Of a stretch of DNA of 18,465 bases, positions 6,515-15,961 are shown piece after piece. Source of the stretch: Flavobacterium sp. (GTDB taxonomy: Bacteria > Bacteroidota > Bacteroidia > Flavobacteriales > Flavobacteriaceae); NCBI GenBank assembly GCA_023253295.1, contig JALRGZ010000260.1, forward strand, positions 1-18,465, written 5' to 3'. Position 1 is the stretch's first letter, and each line of letters begins with the position of its first letter. The notes under the pieces were generated by a model. The model did not search any database. It was not told where the DNA came from and worked only from the letters and a program-made list of their open reading frames with translations. Position numbers and translations under genes: made by a program.

Positions 6515-7147
6515 TTATACTAAGTTCATTTTTGCCGCCTTTTTAATGAGTTCGGCAGTATTTTTTACTTCTAATTTTTTTAAGATGTTGGCGCGATGGG
6601 TTTCTATGGTGCGGGAACTCACAAATAGTGAAGTAGCAATTTCTTTAGTGGTTAAGCCTTTAGCAATTAATCCTAAAACTTCGGTTTCTTTATTAGATAA
6701 AACATTTTCACTAACGCTTTGTGTCGACATGAAGTTGATCATTTTCTCGGAAATTTCAGCACTAAAATATTTTTTACCTTTATTGACACTTCTAATGGCA
6801 AGAATTAATTCAGATTCATCGGTATTTTTTAATAAGTATCCGTAAGCACCCATTTTAGCACATTTTGCAATGTAATTACCGTCATTGTGCATCGATATTA
6901 CAATAGGTTTTAGATTAGAATTTAGAGCTTTTAATTCTTTTAAAACCTGAAAACCATCCATGTTGGGCATAGTAATGTCCAGCAATACAATATCAGCATC
7001 AGATTGTTTTTTTACAAGTCCCATCAACTCAATACCATCGGCAACACTTTTTACAATGTTAATATCGTCATGCTTTCTTAGTAGTTCAGCAAGTCCATTT
7101 CTAAAAAGCTCGTGATCATCAGCTATTATTAATTTGATTTCGTTCAT
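6515..7147 (-). CDS. NarL/FixJ-type response regulator (REC + LuxR HTH)
   Basis: Cytoplasmic DNA-binding response regulator of 210 residues. The receiver domain (about 3-120) has the acidic pair D10-D11, phosphoacceptor D57 in VLLDITMPNMDG, the conserved hydroxyl S85 and K107 in YLLKN, so it should be phosphorylatable. The C-terminal LuxR-type helix-turn-helix (about 148-207) reads LSNKETEVLGLIAKGLTTKE followed by IATSLFVSSRTIETHRANIL. Its ATG overlaps the stop of the upstream histidine kinase by 4 nt (ATGA at 7144-7147), so the two are translationally coupled and surely partners. Targets are unknown; the palindrome and secreted-protein gene directly downstream are candidates. Confidence 0.96.
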   Translation of the reverse strand: MNEIKLIIADDHELFRNGLAELLRKHDDINIVKSVADGIELMGLVKKQSDADIVLLDITMPNMDGFQVLKELKALNSNLKPIVISMHNDGNYIAKCAKMGAYGYLLKNTDESELILAIRSVNKGKKYFSAEISEKMINFMSTQSVSENVLSNKETEVLGLIAKGLTTKEIATSLFVSSRTIETHRANILKKLEVKNTAELIKKAAKMNLV

Positions 7148-8799
7148 AATTCTATGGGTAATTCAATTTCAAAAGTTGTATTTCCGGGAGTAGCGTTAAT
7201 TGTAATGGTGCCATTGCAAATTTCTACACGTTCTTTGATATTAATAATTCCTAAACCTAGTTTGACCGTATTGATATCAAAGCCAATGCCATCATCAAAA
7301 TAAAAAAGAGAAATAAATTCGTCAAACTCCGAAAGCGTAATTCGGATATTATTGGCTTTAGCATGTTTTAATGAATTATTAATCAGTTCCTGACTTATTC
7401 TAAAAAGATTAATCGCCTGATGGTTTGTTATATTCGAATTTTCCTGTTGGGTTAAATCTTCGTAGGTAATAGTTACCGTAGTAGATTTTTGGAGGTTTTC
7501 GATAAAGTTGGTCAAAGTTACACCAATTCCAAAATCATCTATTGAAGCCGGCATTAAATCATTAGACATTAATCGGATTTCAGAAATGGTTTCATCCACT
7601 ATTTTTTTCATTTCTGCTTTTTTTTCTTCATTTGTAACTCGGTTTTCAATATAGTGTTTCAAAGAGGTTAGATAGGGGCCTATGCCATCATGTAGTTCTT
7701 TGGAAAGGCGGCGTCTTTCATTTTCCATACCGTTTACCAGCATTTTTTTGGAAAGTAGTCGGGAATTTTCTTCATTATTTCTAAATTCTATAAGTTTATC
7801 TCGCATGGCTAAGAGACTTTTTCCCAGTAAATCATTAGAACTTTTAGGTTTAAAATCACTATGTAAATTCATTTTACCAATATCATCGGAGAATTTTACG
7901 GCACCTTGTAATGAAGCCTTTAAACTAGCCAAAGCATCAAACATTTCTTTGATTTCCTTAGAGTTTTTTATAAATTCATTGGTTTGGTTATAGTCTCCCT
8001 CTGCCATAATTCGGAGACTTTTTTGCATGTTCTTAATTGGATTTGTAATAATTCGGGTTAGAAAAAGAGAAAGCATTACAGCCAGTAAAAAAATTGCAAG
8101 TGTTAAAACTATTAGCCTTTGTCTTAATTCTTTTAAAGGGATAGTGACTTCATCAACATCTATTTCAGACAGGATAACCATTTTTAAGTTGCCCACTTTT
8201 ATAAGACTGTACACGCTGTATACCTCAATTCCTCTGTAATCCTTAAAAACGCCTCTGCCATTGATTTCTTTAAAAGCGTTGGTTACCCCTTTTGTTTTCA
8301 CTGTTAGGCTGTAAGGAATTTTATTGGGATAAAAACGGGATTGAGAACGCATTCGGAAATCTTCACCCACAAGATAGGATTCACCGCTGTCACCCATTCC
8401 GGTTCGTTCAAGTAATATCTTTTTGATTTTGTTGTAATCTAGAATTTTAATTTTTCTGCCTCTTTTCGAACTTGAAATAAAACCGATGGTCGTTTTTTTA
8501 GCTCTATTGTAAGCGGTTAAATCATAAATGCCATTACTATTTTTTATGCTATCGGGAAGCTTTAATTGGGAAGTGTCGATGTTAGAAAACGTCCATTCAG
8601 CAGTTTCAAATCGTTCCCATTCGGACTTTAATAAATGCTCAATTTGGTTTTGTTTTAGGGTTTTGATAGAATTTAATTGCAGTAAAATACGATCGTTCAA
8701 GACATTTGAAAACTGCTGATAGGAAGAGAAAGACAATAAAGCAATTACCAGTGCTATTAAACTATTAATGATAATGAGTATTAATGTTTTGATGTTCAT
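7144..8799 (-). CDS. Sensor histidine kinase (Cache-like sensor, HAMP, HisKA_3, HATPase)
   Basis: Membrane sensor of 551 residues. TM1 is about 5-26 and TM2 about 228-250. Between them lies a roughly 200-residue extracytoplasmic domain with GMGDSGESYLVGEDFRMRS (134-152), typical of Cache-type ligand-binding domains. A HAMP follows (about 250-300), then a further helical segment with NDLLGKSLLAMRDKLIEFR (322-340) resembling a second HAMP-like or signalling helix. The HisKA_3 dimerisation motif ERRRLSKELHDGIGP places the phosphoacceptor at H370. The HATPase has its N-box ELINNSLKHA (471-480), G1 DDGIGFD (502-508) and G2 GLGIINIKER (515-524), all intact. It partners the response regulator whose ATG overlaps its stop. 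The stimulus is unknown; Cache domains usually bind small molecules such as organic acids or amino acids. Confidence 0.95.
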   Translation of the reverse strand: MNIKTLILIIINSLIALVIALLSFSSYQQFSNVLNDRILLQLNSIKTLKQNQIEHLLKSEWERFETAEWTFSNIDTSQLKLPDSIKNSNGIYDLTAYNRAKKTTIGFISSSKRGRKIKILDYNKIKKILLERTGMGDSGESYLVGEDFRMRSQSRFYPNKIPYSLTVKTKGVTNAFKEINGRGVFKDYRGIEVYSVYSLIKVGNLKMVILSEIDVDEVTIPLKELRQRLIVLTLAIFLLAVMLSLFLTRIITNPIKNMQKSLRIMAEGDYNQTNEFIKNSKEIKEMFDALASLKASLQGAVKFSDDIGKMNLHSDFKPKSSNDLLGKSLLAMRDKLIEFRNNEENSRLLSKKMLVNGMENERRRLSKELHDGIGPYLTSLKHYIENRVTNEEKKAEMKKIVDETISEIRLMSNDLMPASIDDFGIGVTLTNFIENLQKSTTVTITYEDLTQQENSNITNHQAINLFRISQELINNSLKHAKANNIRITLSEFDEFISLFYFDDGIGFDINTVKLGLGIINIKERVEICNGTITINATPGNTTFEIELPIEL

Positions 8800-8880
8800 A
8801 GCAATCTTTTTTAAGTAAATAAGGAAAAAAGAAAGGATTCAACAATATAGTTTACTCTCTTTGCGCTAATTTTTTTCATG

Positions 8881-8888
8881 TAAATATA
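8881..8888 (-). promoter_or_regulatory. Weak -7 element for the sensor kinase operon
   Basis: On the minus strand this reads TATATTTA, 7 of 8 to TAnnTTTG, about 81 nt before the kinase ATG. An 8-1-8 inverted repeat lies just upstream (8897-8913). Tentative. Confidence 0.3.
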
Positions 8889-8896
8889 AAGCGTTT

Positions 8897-8913
8897 GTTT
8901 CTTTAAAAGAAAC
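8897..8913. promoter_or_regulatory. Inverted repeat in kinase/regulator divergent region
   Basis: GTTTCTTT-A-AAAGAAAC is a perfect 8-1-8 inverted repeat in the 296-nt region between the divergent sensor kinase and the propeller-AraC regulator. It could be an operator for either. AT-rich DNA gives such repeats by chance more easily than GC-containing ones. Apart from this and the promoter elements I see nothing else in the region. Confidence 0.3.
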
Positions 8914-9043
8914 GGTAATGAATAGTTAAGCTGAATTTCTTCAAGATTATAAATAAAAGTGAAGCAAGGAATTCGACTTTGTCTTTTTTGAATATATGAG
9001 CAATCCTTTTTTTAACTCTTGTTAATACAAAGCTAATATGGGA

Positions 9044-9077
9044 TTGACGATGGCTTAATGTTTCACTACTAATTTTG
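9044..9077 (+). promoter_or_regulatory. Promoter of the propeller-AraC regulator; decides its start
   Basis: TTG (9044-9046), 23 nt, then TAATTTTG (9070-9077), a full TAnnTTTG match. The -7 element covers the in-frame TTG at 9075, so translation cannot begin there and the ATG at 9096 is the first usable start. Confidence 0.6.
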
Positions 9078-9095
9078 CTATCAATTTTTGTTTAC

Positions 9096-12000
9096 ATGTA
9101 TAGAATCTTTTACGTTCTCGTTTTTTTTATCTCCTTTATTGTTTCCAGTCAAAATATAAAGTTTAAGACCTTAACAACAGCTGATGGTTTATCTAATAAT
9201 TCGGTTATGGATATTGTAAGTGACAAAACAGGCGGTTTATGGATTGCCACCTGGGATGGTCTAAACTTTTATGATGGACATCAATTTATCGTTTATAAAG
9301 AAGAATTAAACAACAGCAATTCTCTGAAAGGGAATATGGTTTTCAAATTGCTAAAAGACAATCAAAATCAAATCTGGATTTTAACGGATAGGGCAGTTAG
9401 CGTTTATTTAGGAAATCATCAGTTTAAAAATTATCTTTTTAAAACAGCTCCCACCGCCTTATTTTTATCGGAACAAGGAGAAGTTGTCATTCAGATTCAA
9501 AAAGCTTTTTATGTTTTAAATGATGGTAAATTTAACAGGACGCGTAAAACTTTAGCTCCAATTCATCCAGATGACAATCTTAAAAGTTTGTTGTTATCAA
9601 AATTTCCTAATGTTATCATTAATGATGTTTTAAAAGACAGCGAAGGTTCGATTTGGTTTGCCACCAGACGTAATGGTTTGTACCGAATTTCGAATACTAC
9701 TTCCAATTTCAACAACAATTATATCGAGCATTATACTTACGATTTGTATGCTCCTTATAGCTTTAACAGCAATGAGATAGAAAAGCTTTTTCAGGATGAT
9801 TTTGGGAATGTTTGGTTAGGGCATAAAGACGGTGGTTTGAGTATGGCTTATAAGGGTTCGGATCAGATTAAAAGTATTATTCCGCATCCGGAACAAAACT
9901 CTAATTTACCTAATGAAACCATTCGTGCGATTACTTTGGATGCAAATAACACGATGTGGTTAGGTTATTACAATCAGGGAATTTATTATAGTACAAATAA
10001 TAAATTCCAAAAATATCCAATTGCTGAAAGTAGCACCAATCCGGATTGGAAAAGAGTTAGGAGTTTGTTTACCTCTTCTGAGGGTTCAGTTTGGGTGGGA
10101 ACTTATGCCGGTTTAATTCGTATTAAAAATGGCAGTTATGTTTTGTACGAACCTCGAAAAACGAACAATTTTCCAGCCGGCAGAAATTATTCTATTTATG
10201 AGGATGACAGGCAGCAATTGTGGATAGGCTGTTGGGGAGGAATCGCTAGGTTTGATTTGAAGCAAAATGCTTTTGAAGCTTTTATTGGTCAGTCTAAGTT
10301 CAATAATAGTCATATTCGAAAAGTAGAGGTCTGTAAAAATCAGTTGATTGCAGGAACGGAGCATCATGGTGTGATGCTGTTGAATTTAACTAGCGGAAAA
10401 GTAAAAACAATCACTACAGCTAATGGAATTTTAGGTAACAGCATTTATTCGGTATACCAAGATGCTAAAACCAATAATTTATGGATTGCGTCCTTAGGAG
10501 GAATTAGTATTTATGATACGGCAAAAAATAAAATGGTAAAAAACATCACCGAAGCCGATGGTTTACCTAGTCATATGGTGTATGGCTTATTATTGAACAA
10601 TAATCATTTTTGGTTAAGTACTACTAAAGGAATAGCTTCTATTGACCGAAGGAATTATCAAATTAAAAGCTTTAATCCTAATGAAGGCTGGCAGGGTGCT
10701 GAATTCTCGGAAGGCGCTTATTTTCAGGATAAGAAAGGCATGTTGTTTTTTGGAGGTGTAAATGGGCTGAACTATTTTAATCCAAATACGATTCAGGAAA
10801 ATAAAGTGAGTCCTAAAATCAAATTGGTTGTAGACGGAAATGAGAATTACACGGATAATTTTGAAAAAAGTTTCACCGATAATCAATTAGAAATTGAATT
10901 GATTCCGATTCAGTTTCCGGTTAATGATAAGCTTAAGGTATATTATAAGTTGGAAGGTAGAGAGGATGATTGGATTTTGCTTGAAAATTCGAATAAAATA
11001 AAATATAGCAATTTAAGTTCCGGGAATTATCGGTTTTTAGTCAAAGTGGGAGAAAATGGAGCAGTGCAGCCAACGGGTTTTTCTTTGCACATTACCAAAG
11101 CTTTCTACGAAACGATTCTGTTTTATATTCTAATTATCATTTTCATTTTAGCTGGTTCGATATTATTCTTTTATTACAAAGACAAACAGGTTATTGCAAG
11201 ACAAAAATATTTAGAAGAACAAATTAAGCAACGTACCAAAGTAATTGAAAATCAAAAGCGGGATTTACTGGCAATCAACGAAAAATTAGATAAAAAGAAT
11301 CAAAAAATTATTGCCCAGAAAGAAAAGCTTTTACTGCTGCACAGCAATCTTAAAAAGGAAAGTTTTGAAATTGAGAAATTTAAATCTTTCATGTTGTCGG
11401 AATTTCAGGAGCCCATTTCTAAAATAATTAAAAGCACTTCGACTTTTAAAAAAGGTTCGCCGGAGCATAAAGATATAATCAATCAATCTAATCAATTAGT
11501 CAATCTTATTTCCGGCTGGAATTACCTAAATCACGTCAAAGACCTTGGTGCTGTTAAGAAATCAGTGATTGATTTATTTCCTGTTTTAAAGAATAGTGTG
11601 AGCAAAATAAAAAAAGAATTACAGCACAATCAGGTAAGTTTTAATTGTGAAATAGCCAATTCCATTTGTTTTGTTGAAATAGATATACTTCGATTAAAAT
11701 TATTGTTGCAGTATTATTTTAATGATATTAGTAAATATTCTGATGCAGGCAGTAGTTTGGATATAAAAATGAGTTATGAGGATTGTTTTTTGGACATAAA
11801 AGTAATTTCGGATAGTGAAATTTTGATGAATAATTGGAATACTATTTTTCATTACAGTCCTTATTTTAAAGCCGTTCAGGTTTTGTTGCAAGATTTAAAT
11901 GCTTCGTTTTTCAATCATTCTGGAGCAAAATTTGAAACGGTTTTACAAATTCCATTAGAAGTTGTACAATCCGAAATTCAGATGAAAGAAACGATTTCCT

Positions 12001-12800
12001 GGAAACATTTTAATGACCAGGAAAAACCATCCTTAAATGGTACTCATATTTTGGTTTTTACTGATCCGTCTAATTTTTCGGTAGCGCATCAGGTACTGGA
12101 ACATCAGGATCATCATTTGATTTTTGAAAGTTCGGAGACTAATTTAAATGCTATCTTGAAACAGATTAATGTTGCCGTCATTGTATTGTATCAAACGACT
12201 TTTACCAAAGAATTAGTTCATTTTTTAAATTCGAATAAAGAAACTTCACAATTTACTATTCCGATTCTCTATGTTTCCGAAGATATCAATTATGAATTGA
12301 ATGAACAATTGCTGGAATATGGCATAGATACTTTAATTCAGTTGCCGGCCAGTACTTCTTTTGTACAGAAAAAAATGAAATCATTGGTGTCTAAAAAGCA
12401 AAAAGAAGCAGAAGGCAATACAATACAAAAGAAGATTTTCCAAATTTTAACGGATGAGGAAACTATAGTTACCCCAAATGATAAATTATTAAAGAAAGCT
12501 CTGGAAATTATCAAGGAAGAACTAACGGAACCAAGTTTTAATGTGGAAATTTTAGCAGACCGATTAGGGATTTCAAGAGTCAAGTGCTATCGTTTGTTTA
12601 AAGAAACGCTGAAGCAATCACCATCCGATATTTTAACCTCTTTACGACTTCAAAAAGCCGAATTGTTATTAAAAACTAGAAATTTAAACATCTCAGAAGT
12701 GAGTTTTGAATGCGGTTACAATGATCCAAAATACTTTGGACGCTCTTTTAAGAAGTATTTTGGCAAAAGTCCTAAAGAGTTTAAAGCACAATCTGCTTAA
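9096..12800 (+). CDS. Hybrid two-component-like regulator (propeller, Y_Y_Y, pseudo-kinase, pseudo-receiver, AraC HTH)
   Basis: Inner-membrane regulator of 1234 residues, of the type that controls SusC/SusD loci. After a signal-like N-terminus (about 1-18) come at least ten Reg_prop motifs (such as SIWFATRRNGLYRI and SVWVGTYAGLIRI) forming a periplasmic propeller (about 20-565), a Y_Y_Y domain (about 600-667), a membrane segment (672-694) and a coiled coil (698-755). The histidine kinase core is degenerate. LSEFQEPI stands where SHEFRTPL is expected, putting Ser768 in place of the phosphoacceptor His. The N-box reads YYFNDISKYS and the glycine boxes are gone. The receiver-like region (981-1101) has VLYQTTF instead of a DxxMP motif, and Leu in place of the conserved Lys. 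The AraC helix-turn-helix (1131-1231) is intact (FNVEILADRLGISRVKCYRL, then ISEVSFECGYNDPKYFGRSF). It is likely to control the susC operon 175 nt downstream. Domain assignments are by eye. Confidence 0.93.
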   Translation: MYRIFYVLVFFISFIVSSQNIKFKTLTTADGLSNNSVMDIVSDKTGGLWIATWDGLNFYDGHQFIVYKEELNNSNSLKGNMVFKLLKDNQNQIWILTDRAVSVYLGNHQFKNYLFKTAPTALFLSEQGEVVIQIQKAFYVLNDGKFNRTRKTLAPIHPDDNLKSLLLSKFPNVIINDVLKDSEGSIWFATRRNGLYRISNTTSNFNNNYIEHYTYDLYAPYSFNSNEIEKLFQDDFGNVWLGHKDGGLSMAYKGSDQIKSIIPHPEQNSNLPNETIRAITLDANNTMWLGYYNQGIYYSTNNKFQKYPIAESSTNPDWKRVRSLFTSSEGSVWVGTYAGLIRIKNGSYVLYEPRKTNNFPAGRNYSIYEDDRQQLWIGCWGGIARFDLKQNAFEAFIGQSKFNNSHIRKVEVCKNQLIAGTEHHGVMLLNLTSGKVKTITTANGILGNSIYSVYQDAKTNNLWIASLGGISIYDTAKNKMVKNITEADGLPSHMVYGLLLNNNHFWLSTTKGIASIDRRNYQIKSFNPNEGWQGAEFSEGAYFQDKKGMLFFGGVNGLNYFNPNTIQENKVSPKIKLVVDGNENYTDNFEKSFTDNQLEIELIPIQFPVNDKLKVYYKLEGREDDWILLENSNKIKYSNLSSGNYRFLVKVGENGAVQPTGFSLHITKAFYETILFYILIIIFILAGSILFFYYKDKQVIARQKYLEEQIKQRTKVIENQKRDLLAINEKLDKKNQKIIAQKEKLLLLHSNLKKESFEIEKFKSFMLSEFQEPISKIIKSTSTFKKGSPEHKDIINQSNQLVNLISGWNYLNHVKDLGAVKKSVIDLFPVLKNSVSKIKKELQHNQVSFNCEIANSICFVEIDILRLKLLLQYYFNDISKYSDAGSSLDIKMSYEDCFLDIKVISDSEILMNNWNTIFHYSPYFKAVQVLLQDLNASFFNHSGAKFETVLQIPLEVVQSEIQMKETISWKHFNDQEKPSLNGTHILVFTDPSNFSVAHQVLEHQDHHLIFESSETNLNAILKQINVAVIVLYQTTFTKELVHFLNSNKETSQFTIPILYVSEDINYELNEQLLEYGIDTLIQLPASTSFVQKKMKSLVSKKQKEAEGNTIQKKIFQILTDEETIVTPNDKLLKKALEIIKEELTEPSFNVEILADRLGISRVKCYRLFKETLKQSPSDILTSLRLQKAELLLKTRNLNISEVSFECGYNDPKYFGRSFKKYFGKSPKEFKAQSA

Positions 12801-12822
12801 AGAGGCTGTTATCCCAGTATTT

Positions 12823-12844
12823 GCTTAGTGTTAGCTTAATGTTA
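12823..12844 (+). repeat. Two 11-bp direct repeats, candidate operator upstream of susC
   Basis: GCTTAGTGTTA (12823-12833) is followed directly by GCTTAATGTTA (12834-12844), one mismatch, with GTGTG after it. The period of 11 bp is one helical turn. The repeat starts 23 nt after the regulator stop and ends about 100 nt before the susC -7 element. AraC-family regulators commonly bind direct repeats, so this is a candidate site for the adjacent regulator. Confidence 0.45.
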
Positions 12845-12945
12845 GTGTGCAAAATTACTCTTTTTTAAAGCCGTTTTTAATCCAAATTGAATGATTTGTC
12901 CACTTTTGAGAAACAAAAATCAACCTTTTAGCCCGGTGCTTAAAA

Positions 12946-12953
12946 TACTTTTG
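12946..12953 (+). promoter_or_regulatory. -7 promoter element for susC-susD
   Basis: TACTTTTG is a full TAnnTTTG match, 22 nt before the susC ATG. There is no good TTTG at the -33 position, consistent with activator-dependent expression. Confidence 0.6.
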
Positions 12954-12975
12954 GCGAAACTAAATAGCTAATTAA

Positions 12976-15945
12976 ATGAAAAAAATTTATCTAATGTTAA
13001 TACTTGCTTTAGGCTTTGTGTCTTTTTCCTATTCGCAGGTAACAGTAACAGGAAATGTGGTTTCTAACCCCGATAAGGCGCCTATACCGGGTGTTTCTGT
13101 TTATTTAAAAGGACAAACTTCAGTGGGAACTTCAACCGATTTTGATGGGAATTTCAAAATTCAGTTAAAAGAAAAAAGTGGTGTTTTGGTTTTTTCTTAT
13201 GTAGGTTTTCAAACTAAAGAAGTTGCTTTTTCCGGAAATCAGACAGTAAACGTGTCTTTAAGTGAAGAAACAAGTTCATTAAACGAGGTAGTTGTTATTG
13301 GATACGGTTCTCAGAAACGTTCAGATGTTACCGGTTCAATTGCTTCAGTAAAAAGTGAAAACTTTAATAAAGGAGTAGTTGCAAATGCGGGACAATTGTT
13401 ACAAGGTAAAGTTGCAGGTGTAAATGTTTCGGCTGCCAGTGGTGAGCCGGGTGCTTCACAGGATATTATTATCCGTGGTGTAGGAAGTTTGCGTTCCGGT
13501 ACAACACCACTTTATGTTGTGGATGGTTTTGCTTTGGATAATACCGGAAATGGTGTTGCTACTAATCCTTTAAACTTTATTAATCCTCAGGATATTGAAA
13601 GTATTGAGGTTTTAAAAGATGCTTCGGCAACAGCAATTTATGGTTCGAGAGCTGCTAATGGGGTAATTGTAATTACTACTAAAAAAGGGAAGAAAGGTAA
13701 AACACAAATTAACCTTTCAATGTCTACTGCTTTTTCAAATTTGGCTAACAAAGTATCCGTATTAGGTGCAGATGAATTTAGAAAACAGGTTGTTGCTGCA
13801 GGTGGAACTTTACATGATGGAGGAGCTAATACGGATTGGCAGGATGTATTGACCAGAACAGGAATTTCTAATAATGTTAATTTCTCGATGAGTGGCGGAA
13901 CAGAAACTTCTTCGTATGCAGCTTCTGTAGGTTATGATGATCAGGAAGGAATTTTGAGAAACAGTAATTTAAAACGCTATTCAGGACGATTGAATTTAAG
14001 TCAGAAAGCACTTGATGATAAGTTTAATGTTACCTTTAATATGACGGCTACCAAATTGGATAATACCCGTCCGGATGCAAGATCAATCGTAGGTAATATG
14101 CTGACAATGAATCCTACTGATGCACCTTATACGAATGGAGTGCCAACTACTACTTTAAGTAATGATGTAGTTAATCCATTGATTAGTGAAAAAATATATG
14201 GTGATTTCACTAATAACAACAGAATCCTGGCTAATATTTCACCTTCTTATGAAATCTTAAAAGGATTAACGTATAAGTTGAATTTAGGAGTAGATTATTC
14301 TTTGACAGACAGAGATATTCAAAACATTCCTTATACAACTGAAACGAATACAACAATAGGTTCTTTGAATTCTACCTTTACCACAAATAGCAATTCTTTA
14401 TTTGAGAATACATTGACTTATAATTTAAATGAAGGAGTACATAATTTCACTTTTCTGTTAGGTCATACCTATCAAAAAACATTTGTGAGTCAAAAAAGCT
14501 TTAGCTTATCCGGTTTTCCTGATAATGGAGTAGAGCCAAGATATCAAATTGAAACAGCAAGTGAACCAACTACGCAATCAGCTTATGCTACTAAAAATGA
14601 ATTGCAGTCTTTCTTTGGAAGAGTCAATTATTCTTATGATAACAAATATTTGTTTACAGGAACAATGAGAGCTGATGGTTCTTCGAAATTTGGTAAGAAT
14701 AATAAATATGGTTATTTCCCATCTGTAGCTTTAGGGTGGAATATTAGTAAAGAAGACTTTTTACAGGATTCTGAAGTAATCAATAATTTAAAATTAAGAG
14801 CAAGCTGGGGACAAACAGGTAGCCAGGAAATCCCATCTAAAATAACTAAAGCAAGTTACACAGAAAGCAATACAGGAAATGATACTTATCCGTTAGATCC
14901 TTCAGCAACAGATTTGAGTGGTTATCCTTATGGTTCTATCTATACCCGATTAGCAAACCCTAATATTCAATGGGAAGTTTCTACACAAACAAATGTTGGT
15001 TTGGATTTTGGATTATTCAACAATCGTTTAACTGGTACTGTTGATTATTTTAATAAAGTTTCCGGAAATATATTATTAGAAGTAGCCCCGACTGATCCAA
15101 TTCAGCCTACTGATAAATATTGGACTAATATTCCTAATATGGAAATTAAAAACAATGGTATTGAATTAGCTTTAGATTATAACAGTGATAAAAAAGCCGA
15201 TTTTAGTTACAACATTGGGGGGAATATTTCTTTAACTAAAAATAAAGTCGTAAACTCTCCTTATAAAATTTTAACTACCGGAGGAGCTCAGGGATCAGGT
15301 CAAACAGGAGCTACTATCAATGGAGTACTTAACGGAGAATCTATAGGATCATTCTATATGTTAGAGTTTACAGGGATAGGATCTGATGGTTTGAATCAAT
15401 TTGCAGATCAAAATAATGATGGCGAGATCCTGGATAATGACCGTATTGTGGCCGGAAGTGCTATGCCAGACTATATTTATGCATTCCACTTGAATTTTAA
15501 TTATAAGAGTTTTGATTTAGGACTGAATTTTAATGGTGCTGGAGGGAACAAAATTTACAATCACGTAGCTATGAGCTCTTTCAATAAAGGAAATTTAGTG
15601 AACTCTTTTAATACTACAAACAGAGCTTCTGAATTCTCCAATGAAGCAGCCACTAACTCTAATTTAGTTTCTACCCGATATTTAGAAAACGGAAGTTACT
15701 TAAGATTAAACAATGCCACTTTAGGTTATAACCTTAATCCAAAATTAATAGGATTGGATAATGTAATGCAAAACATTCGTTTATCGGTAACAGGACAAAA
15801 TTTATTCGTATTGACTAAATACAGCGGATATGATCCTGAAATCAACACAGGAAGTCCTGTAGGAGGTATTCAAACGTTTGGAATTGATTATTTCAGCTAT
15901 CCAAAAAGCAGAACTGTTTTGTTTGGATTAAACGTAGCATTTTAA
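12976..15945 (+). CDS. SusC/RagA-type TonB-dependent outer-membrane transporter
   Basis: Outer-membrane importer that works with SusD to take up oligosaccharides or other large ligands, energised by TonB. The 989-residue protein has a signal peptide (1-20, cleavage before QVTVTG), an N-terminal CarboxypepD_reg-like beta domain (about 21-97; GVSVYLKGQTSVGTSTDFDG), a TonB box region SLNEVVVIGYGSQKR (101-115), a plug (about 112-235) with the SusC signature IESIEVLKDASATAIYGSRA (207-226), then a 22-strand barrel ending in the aromatic residue of GLNVAF. A DQNNDGEILDNDRI stretch near the C-terminus is the usual acidic loop. Length is typical. susD follows after 16 nt, so they form one operon. The ligand cannot be read from the sequence. 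Confidence 0.97.
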   Translation: MKKIYLMLILALGFVSFSYSQVTVTGNVVSNPDKAPIPGVSVYLKGQTSVGTSTDFDGNFKIQLKEKSGVLVFSYVGFQTKEVAFSGNQTVNVSLSEETSSLNEVVVIGYGSQKRSDVTGSIASVKSENFNKGVVANAGQLLQGKVAGVNVSAASGEPGASQDIIIRGVGSLRSGTTPLYVVDGFALDNTGNGVATNPLNFINPQDIESIEVLKDASATAIYGSRAANGVIVITTKKGKKGKTQINLSMSTAFSNLANKVSVLGADEFRKQVVAAGGTLHDGGANTDWQDVLTRTGISNNVNFSMSGGTETSSYAASVGYDDQEGILRNSNLKRYSGRLNLSQKALDDKFNVTFNMTATKLDNTRPDARSIVGNMLTMNPTDAPYTNGVPTTTLSNDVVNPLISEKIYGDFTNNNRILANISPSYEILKGLTYKLNLGVDYSLTDRDIQNIPYTTETNTTIGSLNSTFTTNSNSLFENTLTYNLNEGVHNFTFLLGHTYQKTFVSQKSFSLSGFPDNGVEPRYQIETASEPTTQSAYATKNELQSFFGRVNYSYDNKYLFTGTMRADGSSKFGKNNKYGYFPSVALGWNISKEDFLQDSEVINNLKLRASWGQTGSQEIPSKITKASYTESNTGNDTYPLDPSATDLSGYPYGSIYTRLANPNIQWEVSTQTNVGLDFGLFNNRLTGTVDYFNKVSGNILLEVAPTDPIQPTDKYWTNIPNMEIKNNGIELALDYNSDKKADFSYNIGGNISLTKNKVVNSPYKILTTGGAQGSGQTGATINGVLNGESIGSFYMLEFTGIGSDGLNQFADQNNDGEILDNDRIVAGSAMPDYIYAFHLNFNYKSFDLGLNFNGAGGNKIYNHVAMSSFNKGNLVNSFNTTNRASEFSNEAATNSNLVSTRYLENGSYLRLNNATLGYNLNPKLIGLDNVMQNIRLSVTGQNLFVLTKYSGYDPEINTGSPVGGIQTFGIDYFSYPKSRTVLFGLNVAF

Positions 15946-15961
15946 TTAAAAAAGAATCAAA

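Noticed and set aside
9075..9095. Earlier in-frame TTG start for the propeller-AraC regulator
   Set aside because: The TTG lies inside the TAATTTTG -7 element, and the ATG at 9096 gives a normal signal-peptide N-terminus.
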